Below are positions 7,769-15,566 of a DNA stretch of 64,000 nucleotides, one piece after another. Position 1 is the stretch's first letter; the number at the start of each line of letters is the position of its first letter. The notes beneath the pieces were generated by a model that was not told the origin of the DNA, ran no database searches, and was given only the letters and a program-made list of their open reading frames with translations. Origin of the DNA: Sphingobacterium pedocola (lineage in GTDB: Bacteria > Bacteroidota > Bacteroidia > Sphingobacteriales > Sphingobacteriaceae); NCBI RefSeq assembly GCF_015209965.1, contig NZ_MU158689.1, positions 2,300,248 through 2,364,247 on the forward strand, written 5' to 3'. The position numbers and the translations under genes were made by a program.

Positions 7769-8620
7769 TTAGCTGAATTTCAATCTTTGAATAAGATCTA
7801 AAAAATATTTTTGACTCCAAATATCAAGCGCATCATCATTGGGTATAAACCGAACAACATCGTCTTTAATATGCTGCACACTAATTCCATTTATCTTTTG
7901 TGTAAGTAAATCAAGGACTTCAATTTCAGAAATATCATCTCTATTCCAGTCATTGGTATCTTTTGCCCGAAGGAGAAAATGTTTTAAATCCAAAGCAATT
8001 CCTTTTTTAATGTACCATTCCAGATCAAACCAATCCCTTCCTTTGACACGGTTTTTCCATTTTCGAAATAATAGGGCATGCATTTTTCCAGCAAAAAGAC
8101 TTTCTTTTGTAAATGTCTTCACATAAAAAGAGAATGGTCGAAGAAGCAATTTCTCCTCCGTTTCAAATCCGAGAGGTGGCTTTCTGTCGACTTCAATCTT
8201 TATTTTCATATTAGGCATCGTTCCAACTCCTAGCTGGGGTGCTATATCTTCCAGCACCAATTCTCTCCAAACGGTATCTGATTTTAAAAATGCAGATTCA
8301 ACATTAGATTCTATCGATTTATTTTTCTCTTTAATATTTACAGTGATTCCTAAGGCAGCAAATTCTGACTTAATGGACTCGAAATAGGGTTCAAGTGAAA
8401 AATCAGCATTTGATTCTAATAGTGAAAAATCCAGGTGTTCTGAAAACCGCTCTAACCCATAAAAAACACGAAGTGCAGTCCCTCCATAGAATGCAGCTTT
8501 TTCAAAAAAACCAGATCTATTTAACCCTGCTAATGCAATTTCTTGCATTATTTCTCTCATTGCATCAAAAGCTTCCTGATTACTTTGTGGATTGTATTCC
8601 TTTAACCAATCTTTTATCAT
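7769..8620 (-). CDS. AbiEii-type nucleotidyltransferase toxin
   Basis: A protein of 283 residues, the toxin half of a type IV (AbiE) toxin-antitoxin module. It has the family core FYGGTALRVFYGLERFS at residues 44-60, then EHLDF, and downstream KMKIKIEVD-like and KESLFAGKMHALLFR segments that place the third acidic residue and the conserved lysine. The usual metal-binding pair in the motif is Asp-x-Asp; here the first position is His62 (codon CAC at 8435-8437), one base from GAC. It overlaps the antitoxin gene by four bases (ATGA). The module lies between two direct repeats, R1 and R2. Confidence 0.85.
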   Translation of the reverse strand: MIKDWLKEYNPQSNQEAFDAMREIMQEIALAGLNRSGFFEKAAFYGGTALRVFYGLERFSEHLDFSLLESNADFSLEPYFESIKSEFAALGITVNIKEKNKSIESNVESAFLKSDTVWRELVLEDIAPQLGVGTMPNMKIKIEVDRKPPLGFETEEKLLLRPFSFYVKTFTKESLFAGKMHALLFRKWKNRVKGRDWFDLEWYIKKGIALDLKHFLLRAKDTNDWNRDDISEIEVLDLLTQKINGISVQHIKDDVVRFIPNDDALDIWSQKYFLDLIQRLKFS

Positions 8621-9255
8621 AGTTCGCTAAGCGTCTTTGTTAACATTTTTAAACTAGAAGCTTTGGGAGCAGCTTCAATCCAACTATCGATACCATCAAT
8701 ATCCAAAGCTCTCAATCGATCAATATCAATACGAAGGTCGTCTATAAGAAACGATCGCACCTGAACAATGCTTCGCAGATGTACACCTGAAGTCATCACA
8801 ATTTTGTCACACAGTGCCTTCTCTGGAGAAGCCATCAAAACGACCTGTCTTGGAGTAAGTTTTATACTTTCAAGGCCAAAAAAGTAATATGGAAGCGATG
8901 CTTGTCTGTAGGTAAAACGTCCAACTTTCGTATTAACAGTTTTTGATGCCTTAACAGTAACAGAACTAATTTCATATACGCGTTCGGGAATCAATCCATG
9001 GTAAGATAAGGCGGTTTCTAACGAAACATAGCTCGGCCCCCATAAATGGTTTGCTATAAGAAATGCTTCTGGCTTTTTGGTTTTACTCTTCGGACCCGGC
9101 ACATACAATCCTTTCTTTATAGTCGTCAGTAGACCTTCCTTTACCAATTCCCCTATCTTGTCATTAGGGCGTTTATAATCTTTTAATAATGATAAGATTA
9201 TTTGTCTAGTAAGGGGTTCCTCAGCATAGTTTTCTACTAATTCACCAAAACTCAT
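8617..9255 (-). CDS. AbiEi-type antitoxin
   Basis: A protein of 212 residues from the ATG at 9255 (five more codons are open upstream, but MSFGELVENY is the better start). The N-terminus is a winged-helix DNA-binding domain: YKRPNDKIGELVKEGLLTTIKKGLYVPGP. The C-terminal part has the AbiEi pattern GPSYVSLETALSYHGLIPERVYEISSVT and the late SPEKALCDKI. AbiEi proteins repress their own operon and neutralise the AbiEii nucleotidyltransferase without direct contact. The stop overlaps the toxin start, so the two are co-transcribed and probably translationally coupled. Confidence 0.85.
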   Translation of the reverse strand: MSFGELVENYAEEPLTRQIILSLLKDYKRPNDKIGELVKEGLLTTIKKGLYVPGPKSKTKKPEAFLIANHLWGPSYVSLETALSYHGLIPERVYEISSVTVKASKTVNTKVGRFTYRQASLPYYFFGLESIKLTPRQVVLMASPEKALCDKIVMTSGVHLRSIVQVRSFLIDDLRIDIDRLRALDIDGIDSWIEAAPKASSLKMLTKTLSEL

Positions 9256-9275
9256 ATGTAAAAATAACAATAAAT

Positions 9276-9294
9276 AATCGGAAAATATCCGATT
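9276..9294. promoter_or_regulatory. inverted repeat upstream of the AbiE operon
   Basis: AATCGGA and TCCGATT flank a five-base spacer, 21 bases upstream of the antitoxin start. AbiEi proteins are known to bind inverted repeats in their own promoter, so this is the likely autoregulatory site. Confidence 0.5.
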
Positions 9295-9598
9295 TTACTT
9301 AAAATATTTTACAAAATCATATTATTACTTCGTTACGTGGAGCAATTACATCCCATCGCCTTCTGCTTAGCAAAAAAAACAACGGCCTTGGTTAGTGGCT
9401 TCCTAGAGGTGTTCGGGAAATGGAGGAAGCACGGGCGGAAGTACCGTACTGACATCTTCGGTATGCGGTGCAAAAAATAAGACAGAAAGTTATTGTAAAC
9501 GGGTACTATCTGGCGGTGGACGCTCCTGGCAGCATAGGTAAAAACGGCAGGCGATTTGCCGCTGTTAAGTTTTTATTAAATAGCTATCGGTTGCAAGA

Positions 9599-9614
9599 TT
9601 GGCATTGTGTTTGC
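9599..9614 (+). promoter_or_regulatory. sigma-54 type promoter of R2
   Basis: TTGGCATTGTGTTTGC has GG (9601-9602) and GC (9613-9614) with ten bases between, at the same distance from the conserved box as in R1. One base differs from R1 within the spacer, leaving both invariant dinucleotides intact. Confidence 0.55.
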
Positions 9615-9625
9615 GACAATATTAG

Positions 9626-9692
9626 TATTCATAATTTAGGTTAATAATTGGTTAGTTAAAAATCCTGAAGCTCCCCGCTTCAGGATTTTTTT
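9626..9692 (+). ncRNA. putative small RNA of repeat family, copy R2
   Basis: Same structure as R1: conserved box, 12-bp perfect stem (9660-9671 with 9677-9688), loop TCCCC, T-run to 9692. The expected RNA differs from that of R1 only in the first few bases. Confidence 0.5.
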
Positions 9693-9787
9693 GTTTGATA
9701 CTGGAGCATGCTGACCCCCGTCGTGTGTTTTGGTCTATTTTGGATAGTTCGCATGCATTATTGCTCTTCAACAAGAATCTAATTATC

Positions 9788-10327
9788 TTAGATGAAAGGT
9801 GTTCGCTTGTAATGCAGTTGTGTCAATCCTGTTTCAAACGTTTTGACTTTGATAAAGTCAAGTGTTTGCTCGGGTCTGTCGTCTTTGAAAAGTCTTGTTC
9901 CACTACCTAATAAAACGGGTACGATCGAAATTATAAACTCGTCTATTAAGTCGAACTTTAAAAGTTCATTTATTACCTCCGCTCCACCGTCGCAATAAAT
10001 ATTTTTACCTTTTTCAGATTTCAGTCGTCTCACCAATTCAGCCAAGTCTCCAGTATAGAAAGTCGTTCTACCTACTTGCGGCCTTTCCGTTCTTGTAAGG
10101 ACATACACATCTCGTTGTCCGTTGTCGTAATGAGATGAACCGACGTTTTTAAGCACATAATCATAGGTTCTTCTGCCAACAATCAAGGTGTCAATGTTGT
10201 CGGTAAATTCTCCATAGCCATAGTCTTCTCCTGCTTTTTCAACGAGTTTTAAGAAAGTAAGGTCGTCATTAGGTTTTGCAATGTAGCCGTCTACACTCAT
10301 TGCAATGAAAAGTGATATTTTTCGCAT
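9788..10327 (-). CDS. RibD/dihydrofolate reductase-fold family protein
   Basis: A protein of 179 residues starting at the ATG at 10327 (MRKISLFIAMSVDGYIA); an open frame upstream to 10366 adds 13 non-family residues. The fold is shown by NIDTLIVGRRTYDYV, the NADPH-binding KGKNIYCDGGAEVI and the closing IDEFIISIVPVLLGSGTRLF. Such proteins are common downstream of AraC regulators in Bacteroidota. It follows the AraC gene at 10399-11133 by 71 bases on the same strand and is probably its operon partner. Substrate unknown. Confidence 0.85.
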   Translation of the reverse strand: MRKISLFIAMSVDGYIAKPNDDLTFLKLVEKAGEDYGYGEFTDNIDTLIVGRRTYDYVLKNVGSSHYDNGQRDVYVLTRTERPQVGRTTFYTGDLAELVRRLKSEKGKNIYCDGGAEVINELLKFDLIDEFIISIVPVLLGSGTRLFKDDRPEQTLDFIKVKTFETGLTQLHYKRTPFI

Positions 10328-10398
10328 TTGTTTTAAAATTAATGTTTCTGCAAAGTTAGCTTTCAACGGCAGTTTTCACTTTGGAAAAATGCGACAAT

Positions 10399-11133
10399 TT
10401 AAAGTTGCGAGGGCGAAAGTCCCGTATTACGTTTGATTTCATTAGTAAGATGCGAATGGTCATAATAGCCACATTCAAAAGCGATATCTAAAAAACTTCG
10501 ATTTTCATCTGAATTTTTGATGATATTTAAAGCATTTTGAAAGCGAATGATATTTGAATATTCTTTCGGGGATAGGCCGACAAACTTTTTGAAATTCCGC
10601 TCTAATTGCCTTACTGTTGTAAAATTCCGTTTTGACAGTTCATAAATACTGATTTGTCCGTTTGTAGAATGAATATCCTGAATAACCGATTGCAAGGGGC
10701 TATTTTTCATTTTTATTCTGTCGGAAAGAAATCGATTAAGATAATCGAATGGTGTGTCAAGGATTTTATCGACATTAAATGAATTGGATTTTTCGAATTC
10801 CACGGTATCGTTCGTCAATTCATTTTGTGAAGCATAATGATAGAAATTTGCAAAAGTTGCGGGTTTGAGGCAAACGCCCAACAAGTGCGTATCACTATCA
10901 ATAAAACTTTCTTTGAATGAAGTCATCGCACCAACTATATACGTTTTTCCAAACTCCAGGGAAAGTAAGCCGTTATCTGTCAAACAAGTAACTCCCAAAT
11001 TCATCAATATACCCGCACAGCCGTCTGGAAAAACACGTTCCCATTGTCCTTCAAGTTTGTTCCCCTTTAATTCCCAATAAAAATGAATTAAGGGTTTTAA
11101 GTCTTTGCAAGGTTCTGTCTTTTTGTACTCCAT
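10399..11133 (-). CDS. AraC-family regulator with DUF6597-type N-terminus
   Basis: A regulator of 244 residues. The N-terminal 150 residues (LKPLIHFYWELKG, FPDGCAGILMNLG, GVCLKPATFANFYH) are the DUF6597 sensing module frequent in Bacteroidota AraC proteins. The C-terminal double helix-turn-helix is clear: ELSKRNFTTVRQLERNFKKFVGLSPKEY, then FLDIAFECGYYDHSHLTNEIKRNTGLSPSQL. It ends right after the second HTH, as normal. It precedes the RibD-type reductase gene on the same strand. The ligand cannot be read from sequence. Confidence 0.85.
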   Translation of the reverse strand: MEYKKTEPCKDLKPLIHFYWELKGNKLEGQWERVFPDGCAGILMNLGVTCLTDNGLLSLEFGKTYIVGAMTSFKESFIDSDTHLLGVCLKPATFANFYHYASQNELTNDTVEFEKSNSFNVDKILDTPFDYLNRFLSDRIKMKNSPLQSVIQDIHSTNGQISIYELSKRNFTTVRQLERNFKKFVGLSPKEYSNIIRFQNALNIIKNSDENRSFLDIAFECGYYDHSHLTNEIKRNTGLSPSQL

Positions 11134-11163
11134 TTATTTTTTACGCGTTTCTACAATGAACAC

Positions 11164-11232
11164 TACCGTGCTTATAGAAATGGGTGGTATTATGAAGGTC
11201 GGCGCTGCTGGCAGCATAGGTAAAAAGGGAGA
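11164..11232 (+). repeat. partial copy of the R1-R3 repeat body
   Basis: AAATGGGTGGTATTATGAA followed by GGTCGGCGCTGCTGGCAGC and ATAGGTAAAAAGGGAG matches the middle of R1/R3 over about 55 bases. The promoter, conserved box and hairpin are missing. The copy ends directly at the stop codon of the kinase pseudogene. Confidence 0.6.
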
Positions 11233-11233
11233 T

Positions 11234-11853
11234 TTAAAAGTTCTTACTTAAATAGAACACTGTATCAATGAAGTAGAATACCCCATCTTAAAAAGAACAT
11301 TTTCATCATGTAGGTCTTCAAGAATAATTCCATACAGTTTGCTCTCGTAATCGTTATTTCGAACATTACTGAATGTATTATATACCATAAACTGTTTTAG
11401 AAGAGCTAAATCTGTGACTTCGTCGGACAAAATAAAATCCTGCTTAACAACAGCGACCAAGCTGTCATTATAAAATCTAAATCCCAAAAATTCGTAAGAT
11501 GTTGAGGAGAAGAAATAATTGTGAATAAGAATGCTATTAAAATAATCAAACCAGAATTCGTAAAAAATACCTGAATTCAATTTGATCACAGAATATCCGT
11601 CGTGACGATACACTCTTTGCTCCGCACCTTCACTAATAAATAAGCTTTCGTCTATATCCTGAGCATAGAAAAAATTGGATTTCTCCGCAGCTACGATAAG
11701 CTTTTCTTCTTCACTTTTGAGACGCTCTTGTTTTTCAGATCCTTGACCTGAGCACGCATAGCCTCTAAGGAAATTTTGGATTTTTCGGAGTTGGCTTTGA
11801 TCGCCAATCTGTCCATTTCAATAAATGATATTTTGTAATTCTGATTTAACATA
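11234..11853 (-). pseudogene. broken polyvalent-protein-type kinase domain
   Basis: Read on the minus strand from the ATG at 11853, a frame of 53 codons ends at a TAG. Shifting frame near 11700 gives EKLIVAAEKSNFFYAQDIDE, GAEQRVYRHDGYSVIKLNSG and FYEFWFDYFNSILIHNYFF, and then AVVKQDFI and ILEDLHDENVL. This is the kinase-like domain found at the C-terminus of Bacteroidota polyvalent proteins of mobile elements. After DENVL the frame is again wrong; a second shift yields GVFYFIDTVFYLSKNF and the stop at 11234, restoring the expected Ile-Asp-Thr end. Two frameshifts make this a pseudogene and a relic of a phage or conjugative element. The main intact stretch is 11248-11613. Confidence 0.7.
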
Positions 11854-12149
11854 TCTCATTTATATTAATTGTGCACAGACAAATATACAAATTAAAGGAG
11901 GTATTTCAAAAGCCAACAATTCGAATTGGAGTATTGCCTAGCTGATTTCTTATCATATTCTTATCTCGGTCTACAGCCTTTAGACATCCAGAAGCTATCG
12001 TTGTAATCATTGTTCTGCTTTCATAAAACATGTAGTATATAACAACTTGTGATCGCTACTAAAGGCACTCTGCTAACGGACCCGCGCTATACGGGAAACC
12101 GTAAAGGGGGAATAGGTATATCAGAAAATGTAGTAAGCGCAGGCGGAAA
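11854..12149. other. intergenic, no gene seen
   Basis: No coding frame, RNA gene or clear regulatory motif was found between the kinase relic and repeat R3. Confidence 0.4.
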
Positions 12150-12319
12150 CAGCGGCAGACGTACCCCGCCGACATCTACGGTAAGTGGTGCAAAATAATA
12201 CATTGAGTTATTGTAATGGGTAGTATCTGGCGGTCGGCGCTGCTCCTAGCATAGGTAAAAAAAGGGAGAACCGTTTTGAGGTTGTTAAGTTTTGTTAAAC
12301 CAGCTATGGGTTATAAATA

Positions 12320-12335
12320 TTGGCATTTTGTTTGA
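12320..12335 (+). promoter_or_regulatory. sigma-54 type promoter of R3, weakened -12
   Basis: TTGGCATTTTGTTTGA keeps the GG (12322-12323) and the ten-base spacing, but the -12 dinucleotide is GA, not GC. The change would be expected to weaken RpoN recognition. Confidence 0.4.
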
Positions 12336-12345
12336 TACGATATTA

Positions 12346-12411
12346 GTATCATAATTTAGGTTAATAATTGGTTAGTTAAAAATCCTGAAGCTCCCCGCTT
12401 TAGGATTTTTT
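12346..12411 (+). ncRNA. putative small RNA of repeat family, copy R3
   Basis: Conserved box at 12350-12368 followed by the AATCCTGAAGC stem, TCCCC loop, GCTTTAGGATT and T-run. The stem keeps full length with one G-U pair, a change that preserves pairing. Confidence 0.4.
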
Positions 12412-12839
12412 GTTTGATGGGTGTTCGCATGTTGCTTTTTAAACGCCCGTTTGTTAACTTTATAGGAATAAACCAAATTACTTAACACCGATGATTTCGA
12501 CAACTCTCATCTACGCATCGATCAATTTAACGGTAATTAAAACATTTGACAGCAAATAGGGAGACCTACTGTTCGCTGTTTGCGATTTGCGAACAAGAAA
12601 CAAATCTTCTGATTTCTTACTACCAGAAAAGAGACTGCAATCTTACCTGCCATTATAGGTAACCGCTAACTTATGTAGTTAACTGCGTCAGTTGCATTCA
12701 TCGCTGCCATTCCCACTCTACATTGCTTGATAAAAATAAATTAAACGCTTATTATAAAAATAACAGAAAATTAGAACAGCACAGCGACAAAGGATACCGC
12801 CATAACATATTCTACAGGGGTAGTAAGTGTGTTATAACA
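12412..12839. other. intergenic, holds a short repeat
   Basis: No gene is recognised. It contains the second copy of a short repeat (12679-12703). The right part precedes the stop of a minus-strand gene at 12840. Confidence 0.4.
12679..12703 (-). repeat. short repeat, copy B; possible remnant of a gene tail
   Basis: Matches 1274-1298 at 22 of 25 positions. On the minus strand it ends the frame MAAMNATDAVNYIS at a TAG at 12668-12670. See the other copy for the argument that both are decayed 3' ends of one gene family. Confidence 0.4.
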
Positions 12840-13304
12840 CTAAGATGGTGATTTCCCAAAGGCTTTTTTGACATCTTTTAATGATAATTGCTGCGATCTC
12901 TTTGTAACGTAGGGCGATGACTTGTAACCATGTGTGATATGGAGATAGGGACTACTAAAAAGCATTGGCGTATAATAGAGATAAAGAAAACTATCCCCTA
13001 AATCAACTTTAACCTGCCTTTCGTCCTTTGTATTAAAGCCGTCTAGTATAATATCGTATAGCTTGTCGAAATCAGATTGGTCGGAAAGTAATATCTCTGC
13101 GAAATCCAATTTCTCTTCTGTGGCTGTATGATAAAAAAATAAAATATCGCCATCGGTGAGCCGAGCTGCTCCCATTTCGTACACCGTCCCTTTATTGAGC
13201 CTACTGATATATGATTCTGTCTTATTGACGATAACTTGAGAAAAAGCATTACTGTGTAAAATACATAGTATTGGTGTCCATAGTAGTAGAGCTAGTACTT
13301 TCAT
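12840..13304 (-). CDS. small secreted protein, unknown
   Basis: About 154 residues from the ATG at 13304, where a good signal peptide begins (MKVLALLLWTPILCILHSNA, cleavage near FSQ). The frame is open for 14 more codons upstream, but these would bury the signal. The mature part is an alpha/beta protein with no motif that I recognise. It is the last gene of a probable AraC-NmrA-DUF5367 operon, 54 bases after the previous stop. Function unknown. Confidence 0.65.
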   Translation of the reverse strand: MKVLALLLWTPILCILHSNAFSQVIVNKTESYISRLNKGTVYEMGAARLTDGDILFFYHTATEEKLDFAEILLSDQSDFDKLYDIILDGFNTKDERQVKVDLGDSFLYLYYTPMLFSSPYLHITHGYKSSPYVTKRSQQLSLKDVKKAFGKSPS

Positions 13305-13358
13305 CGTTTCTCCAATTTGCACTAAAATAGTCTTTTTTATTGACATCTTTTTCCAACT

Positions 13359-13742
13359 TTAAATTCTCTTGATTTTTAGTTTCCAATACAAATATACTGT
13401 TGTAATATTTATTAAGGCAAGGAGCCAAAGGAGAGGGAAGGAATAAAAACTTTGATAACTTCCCCCTTTAGGTATTTCTATGAACGGAACCGTAATCAAG
13501 GCATCTAGAGACAAGGCTGTGAGTGCCATAATGACTCCTACGGTTATACCTCTTTCTTTGTTGCCATTCTTGTAAAAAATAGATGCTCCAAATATGGTAA
13601 AAGGTACGATCAAAATACCTACAGCTGATGCCTGTAAATATAAGGAATCTTTTATTAAAGGGACGATTCCCAATATTGCGAACGAGATAAATAATAATCC
13701 CCAAACCATTGCACCGATGGAAATTGCTCGAAAATATTTCAT
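13359..13742 (-). CDS. four-helix membrane protein, DUF5367-like
   Basis: A protein of 127 residues from the ATG at 13742 (MKYFRAISIGAMVWGLLFIS); the frame extends upstream into the NmrA gene but that part is not hydrophobic or family-like. Four transmembrane segments are predicted at roughly 8-28, 38-60, 70-92 and 103-123. The pattern matches small Bacteroidota membrane proteins of the DUF5367 group. It starts 29 bases after the NmrA stop and is probably co-transcribed. Function unknown. Confidence 0.65.
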   Translation of the reverse strand: MKYFRAISIGAMVWGLLFISFAILGIVPLIKDSLYLQASAVGILIVPFTIFGASIFYKNGNKERGITVGVIMALTALSLDALITVPFIEIPKGGSYQSFYSFPLLWLLALINITTVYLYWKLKIKRI

Positions 13743-13770
13743 TTGAAGTTTTTTTAAGAAATCATTAATC

Positions 13771-14613
13771 TCAAACGCCTTGGGTAGCGCTATTCCACAC
13801 ACCTGTTGCGGCAGTTGTTTTTGCATATTCCGAAAAGTCAGTGGCTTTTCTCCCTAGTACTTTTTCAATATCAGAGGATACTGTTGAATTTCTTCCGTCT
13901 AATACTTCTTCGAAAAGGTAGTTAACCAACCATATAAAGTCTTCAGGTAACTTAAAATTTCTTAGATGCTGCACGTATTCTTCCAAAGTAAGGGGATGAA
14001 ATTGAATATTTTTACCACAGGCATCAGCTATTTCGGCAACGGCCTGGGGTATAGTCATAAGTCTGGGGCCTGTCAATTCATAGATCTGACCGTGATGTTT
14101 ATCATCTATAATAGCCTGTACTACGACATCAGCTATGTCGTTAGCATCTGTAAAAGGTTCTAATGCTTCCGCTCTGGGCAAGGCCACGTGTCCAGAGAGA
14201 ATTGGGTCGAGAAATACACTTTCGCTAAAATTTTGATTGAACCAACTTGCTCTTATGATCGTCCATTTTTGGGCTGTTTCCATAACCACCTGTTCGCATA
14301 GTTGGGCTTCTCTCTCACCCCTACCAGACAGCAGAACCATTTTTCTTACGCCATTATCGGTAGCAAGACGTGTAAACCTTTTAATGATATCTACTGCCGA
14401 CGGAATGGCCAAGTCGGGCTGAAAGGTGATATAGACAGTGTCTACGTCTTTTACCACTTCAGACCAACTGCCTTGGTTTTCCCAATCAAAAGCCGGAATT
14501 GCACTCCGTGAACCAATGCGGATATTGGTATATCCCAAGTTGCGTAATCGTTCAACAACTCTACTTCCTGTTTTTCCTTTTCCGCCGAGGACTAAAATTT
14601 TACTCTGTTCCAT
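13771..14613 (-). CDS. NmrA-type NAD(P)-binding protein
   Basis: A protein of 280 residues of the NmrA/atypical short-chain dehydrogenase group. The dinucleotide-binding motif is ILVLGGKGKTGSRVVERL at residues 5-22. The segments VYITFQPDLAIPSA, MVLLSGRGER and IIRASWFNQNFSE (in place of the active Tyr-x-x-x-Lys) are typical of NAD(P)H-sensing or quinone-reductase members such as QorB relatives. It follows an AraC regulator (14688-15566) by 74 bases and precedes a DUF5367 gene. Probably a redox sensor or NADPH-dependent reductase. Confidence 0.8.
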   Translation of the reverse strand: MEQSKILVLGGKGKTGSRVVERLRNLGYTNIRIGSRSAIPAFDWENQGSWSEVVKDVDTVYITFQPDLAIPSAVDIIKRFTRLATDNGVRKMVLLSGRGEREAQLCEQVVMETAQKWTIIRASWFNQNFSESVFLDPILSGHVALPRAEALEPFTDANDIADVVVQAIIDDKHHGQIYELTGPRLMTIPQAVAEIADACGKNIQFHPLTLEEYVQHLRNFKLPEDFIWLVNYLFEEVLDGRNSTVSSDIEKVLGRKATDFSEYAKTTAATGVWNSATQGV

Positions 14614-14687
14614 GATAAACTCTTTTTGTGAATTGATAATGATACAAAGGTGCGATGGCTATTTATTTTTAATTTGTTTGAAAAGGA

Positions 14688-15566
14688 TTAAGATTTGTTT
14701 GAAAGGAATTGTTGTCTGATTTCATTGGGTCTAACACCAAATTTACTTTGAAATGCATTGGAAAATGAGCTTAAACTATCATACCCTACATGCCACGCCA
14801 CGTCTTGAACGCCTTCGCTACTCGTGCTTAACATTTCGTATGCTTTATTTAAACGTTCTTCCTGCAAAAATTTAAAAACGGGAACGCCAAAAAGCTCTTT
14901 GAAGTTTTTCTTTAGTTTATTGTTGTTGAGACCTATGAGCTTCGATAATTCACTTAATGACGGTGGGCTGGATATATTCTGCTCCATAATTTCTTTCGCC
15001 AAAAAGAGTTTTGTTCTATCTTCATTAGATAGACGTTCGTTCTTGTCAGTGCCAAGGAAAGCAAAAAAATGTGAAAGCAACTCATTTACCTGACTCTTTA
15101 AGAACATCTGTCTGGTGATTCCTTTGTATTTAGTTGACATGATCTTGCAAACAGCTTTTTGCATATCAGGGGTCATGTAAAAGCTTGGACCTTCTACAAA
15201 ATCTTCCTTTGGATTAATTAATTCGGGCAAAAATTCTCTAAAAATTTCCTGTTCATCCTTAGGTAATGTATTTAGGTGTTTAAGTTTTGAAAAAACACTA
15301 ATAGATTGAAGCGGTTTCTCTGGACCTATTTTATGCGCAAATTCTACTTTATCATTTCCAAAAAAAGAAATGGCGGTTCCAGTTGTGTTTGTTACTATTT
15401 TAGTTTGATCCTGGTGTTTTATTTCCAGTTCTACATTGCCAGAACTATAAAAAGCAAATCCTACAGCATCTCCATCTATTGCACATCTCTGTACAATATC
15501 CTTCTGGGCATTAGATTGCTCTATTAAAACAATAAAGTTGTTTATTTCTACAATATCGGTTGTCAT
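14688..15566 (-). CDS. AraC-family transcriptional regulator
   Basis: A regulator of 292 residues. The N-terminal half is an effector module without recognised motif (VGFAFYSSGNVELEIKH). The C-terminal AraC DNA-binding domain (about 190-285) has the first helix-turn-helix SLSELSKLIGLNNNKLKKNF and the second DVAWHVGYDSLSSFSNAFQ, followed by KFGVRPNEIRQ. It heads an operon with the NmrA, DUF5367 and secreted-protein genes. It diverges from the aldo-keto reductase gene at 15888 across a region holding a long perfect inverted repeat. Confidence 0.85.
   Translation of the reverse strand: MTTDIVEINNFIVLIEQSNAQKDIVQRCAIDGDAVGFAFYSSGNVELEIKHQDQTKIVTNTTGTAISFFGNDKVEFAHKIGPEKPLQSISVFSKLKHLNTLPKDEQEIFREFLPELINPKEDFVEGPSFYMTPDMQKAVCKIMSTKYKGITRQMFLKSQVNELLSHFFAFLGTDKNERLSNEDRTKLFLAKEIMEQNISSPPSLSELSKLIGLNNNKLKKNFKELFGVPVFKFLQEERLNKAYEMLSTSSEGVQDVAWHVGYDSLSSFSNAFQSKFGVRPNEIRQQFLSNKS

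Larger units (their letters stand above)
9425..9692 (+). repeat. repeat unit R2 (long form)
   Basis: Second long copy. It matches R1 and R3 along the whole unit but is more diverged in the body (GGCGGTGGACGCTCCTGG, AGCATAGGTAAAAACGGCAG). In one frame, starting near 9453, it reads about 57 codons without a stop up to the conserved box (VIVNGYYLAVDAPGSIG and onward); R1 and R3 carry the same codons interrupted by stops. The last 60 bases are nearly identical to R1. Together with R1 it brackets the AbiE pair as a direct repeat. Confidence 0.7.
12150..12411 (+). repeat. repeat unit R3 (long form)
   Basis: Third long copy, closest to R1. Shared stretches include CGACATCTACGGTAAGTGG, GTAGTATCTGGCGGTCGGC and GTTGTTAAGTTTTGTTAAAC. 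Small deletions relative to R1 shift the reading frame, so the body is not coding. The terminal hairpin has one base change, turning a G-C pair into G-U. Confidence 0.75.

Noticed and set aside
9788..10327. A true dihydrofolate reductase conferring trimethoprim resistance
   Set aside because: The sequence matches the RibD C-terminal group (VGRRTYDYV, CDGGAEVI, GSGTRLF) and not FolA; the same applies to 389-937.
7480..12411. The three long repeats R1-R3 as an insertion sequence or CRISPR-like array
   Set aside because: No transposase, no terminal inverted repeats, no regular spacers; copies lie more than 2 kb apart and end in a promoter-terminator unit.
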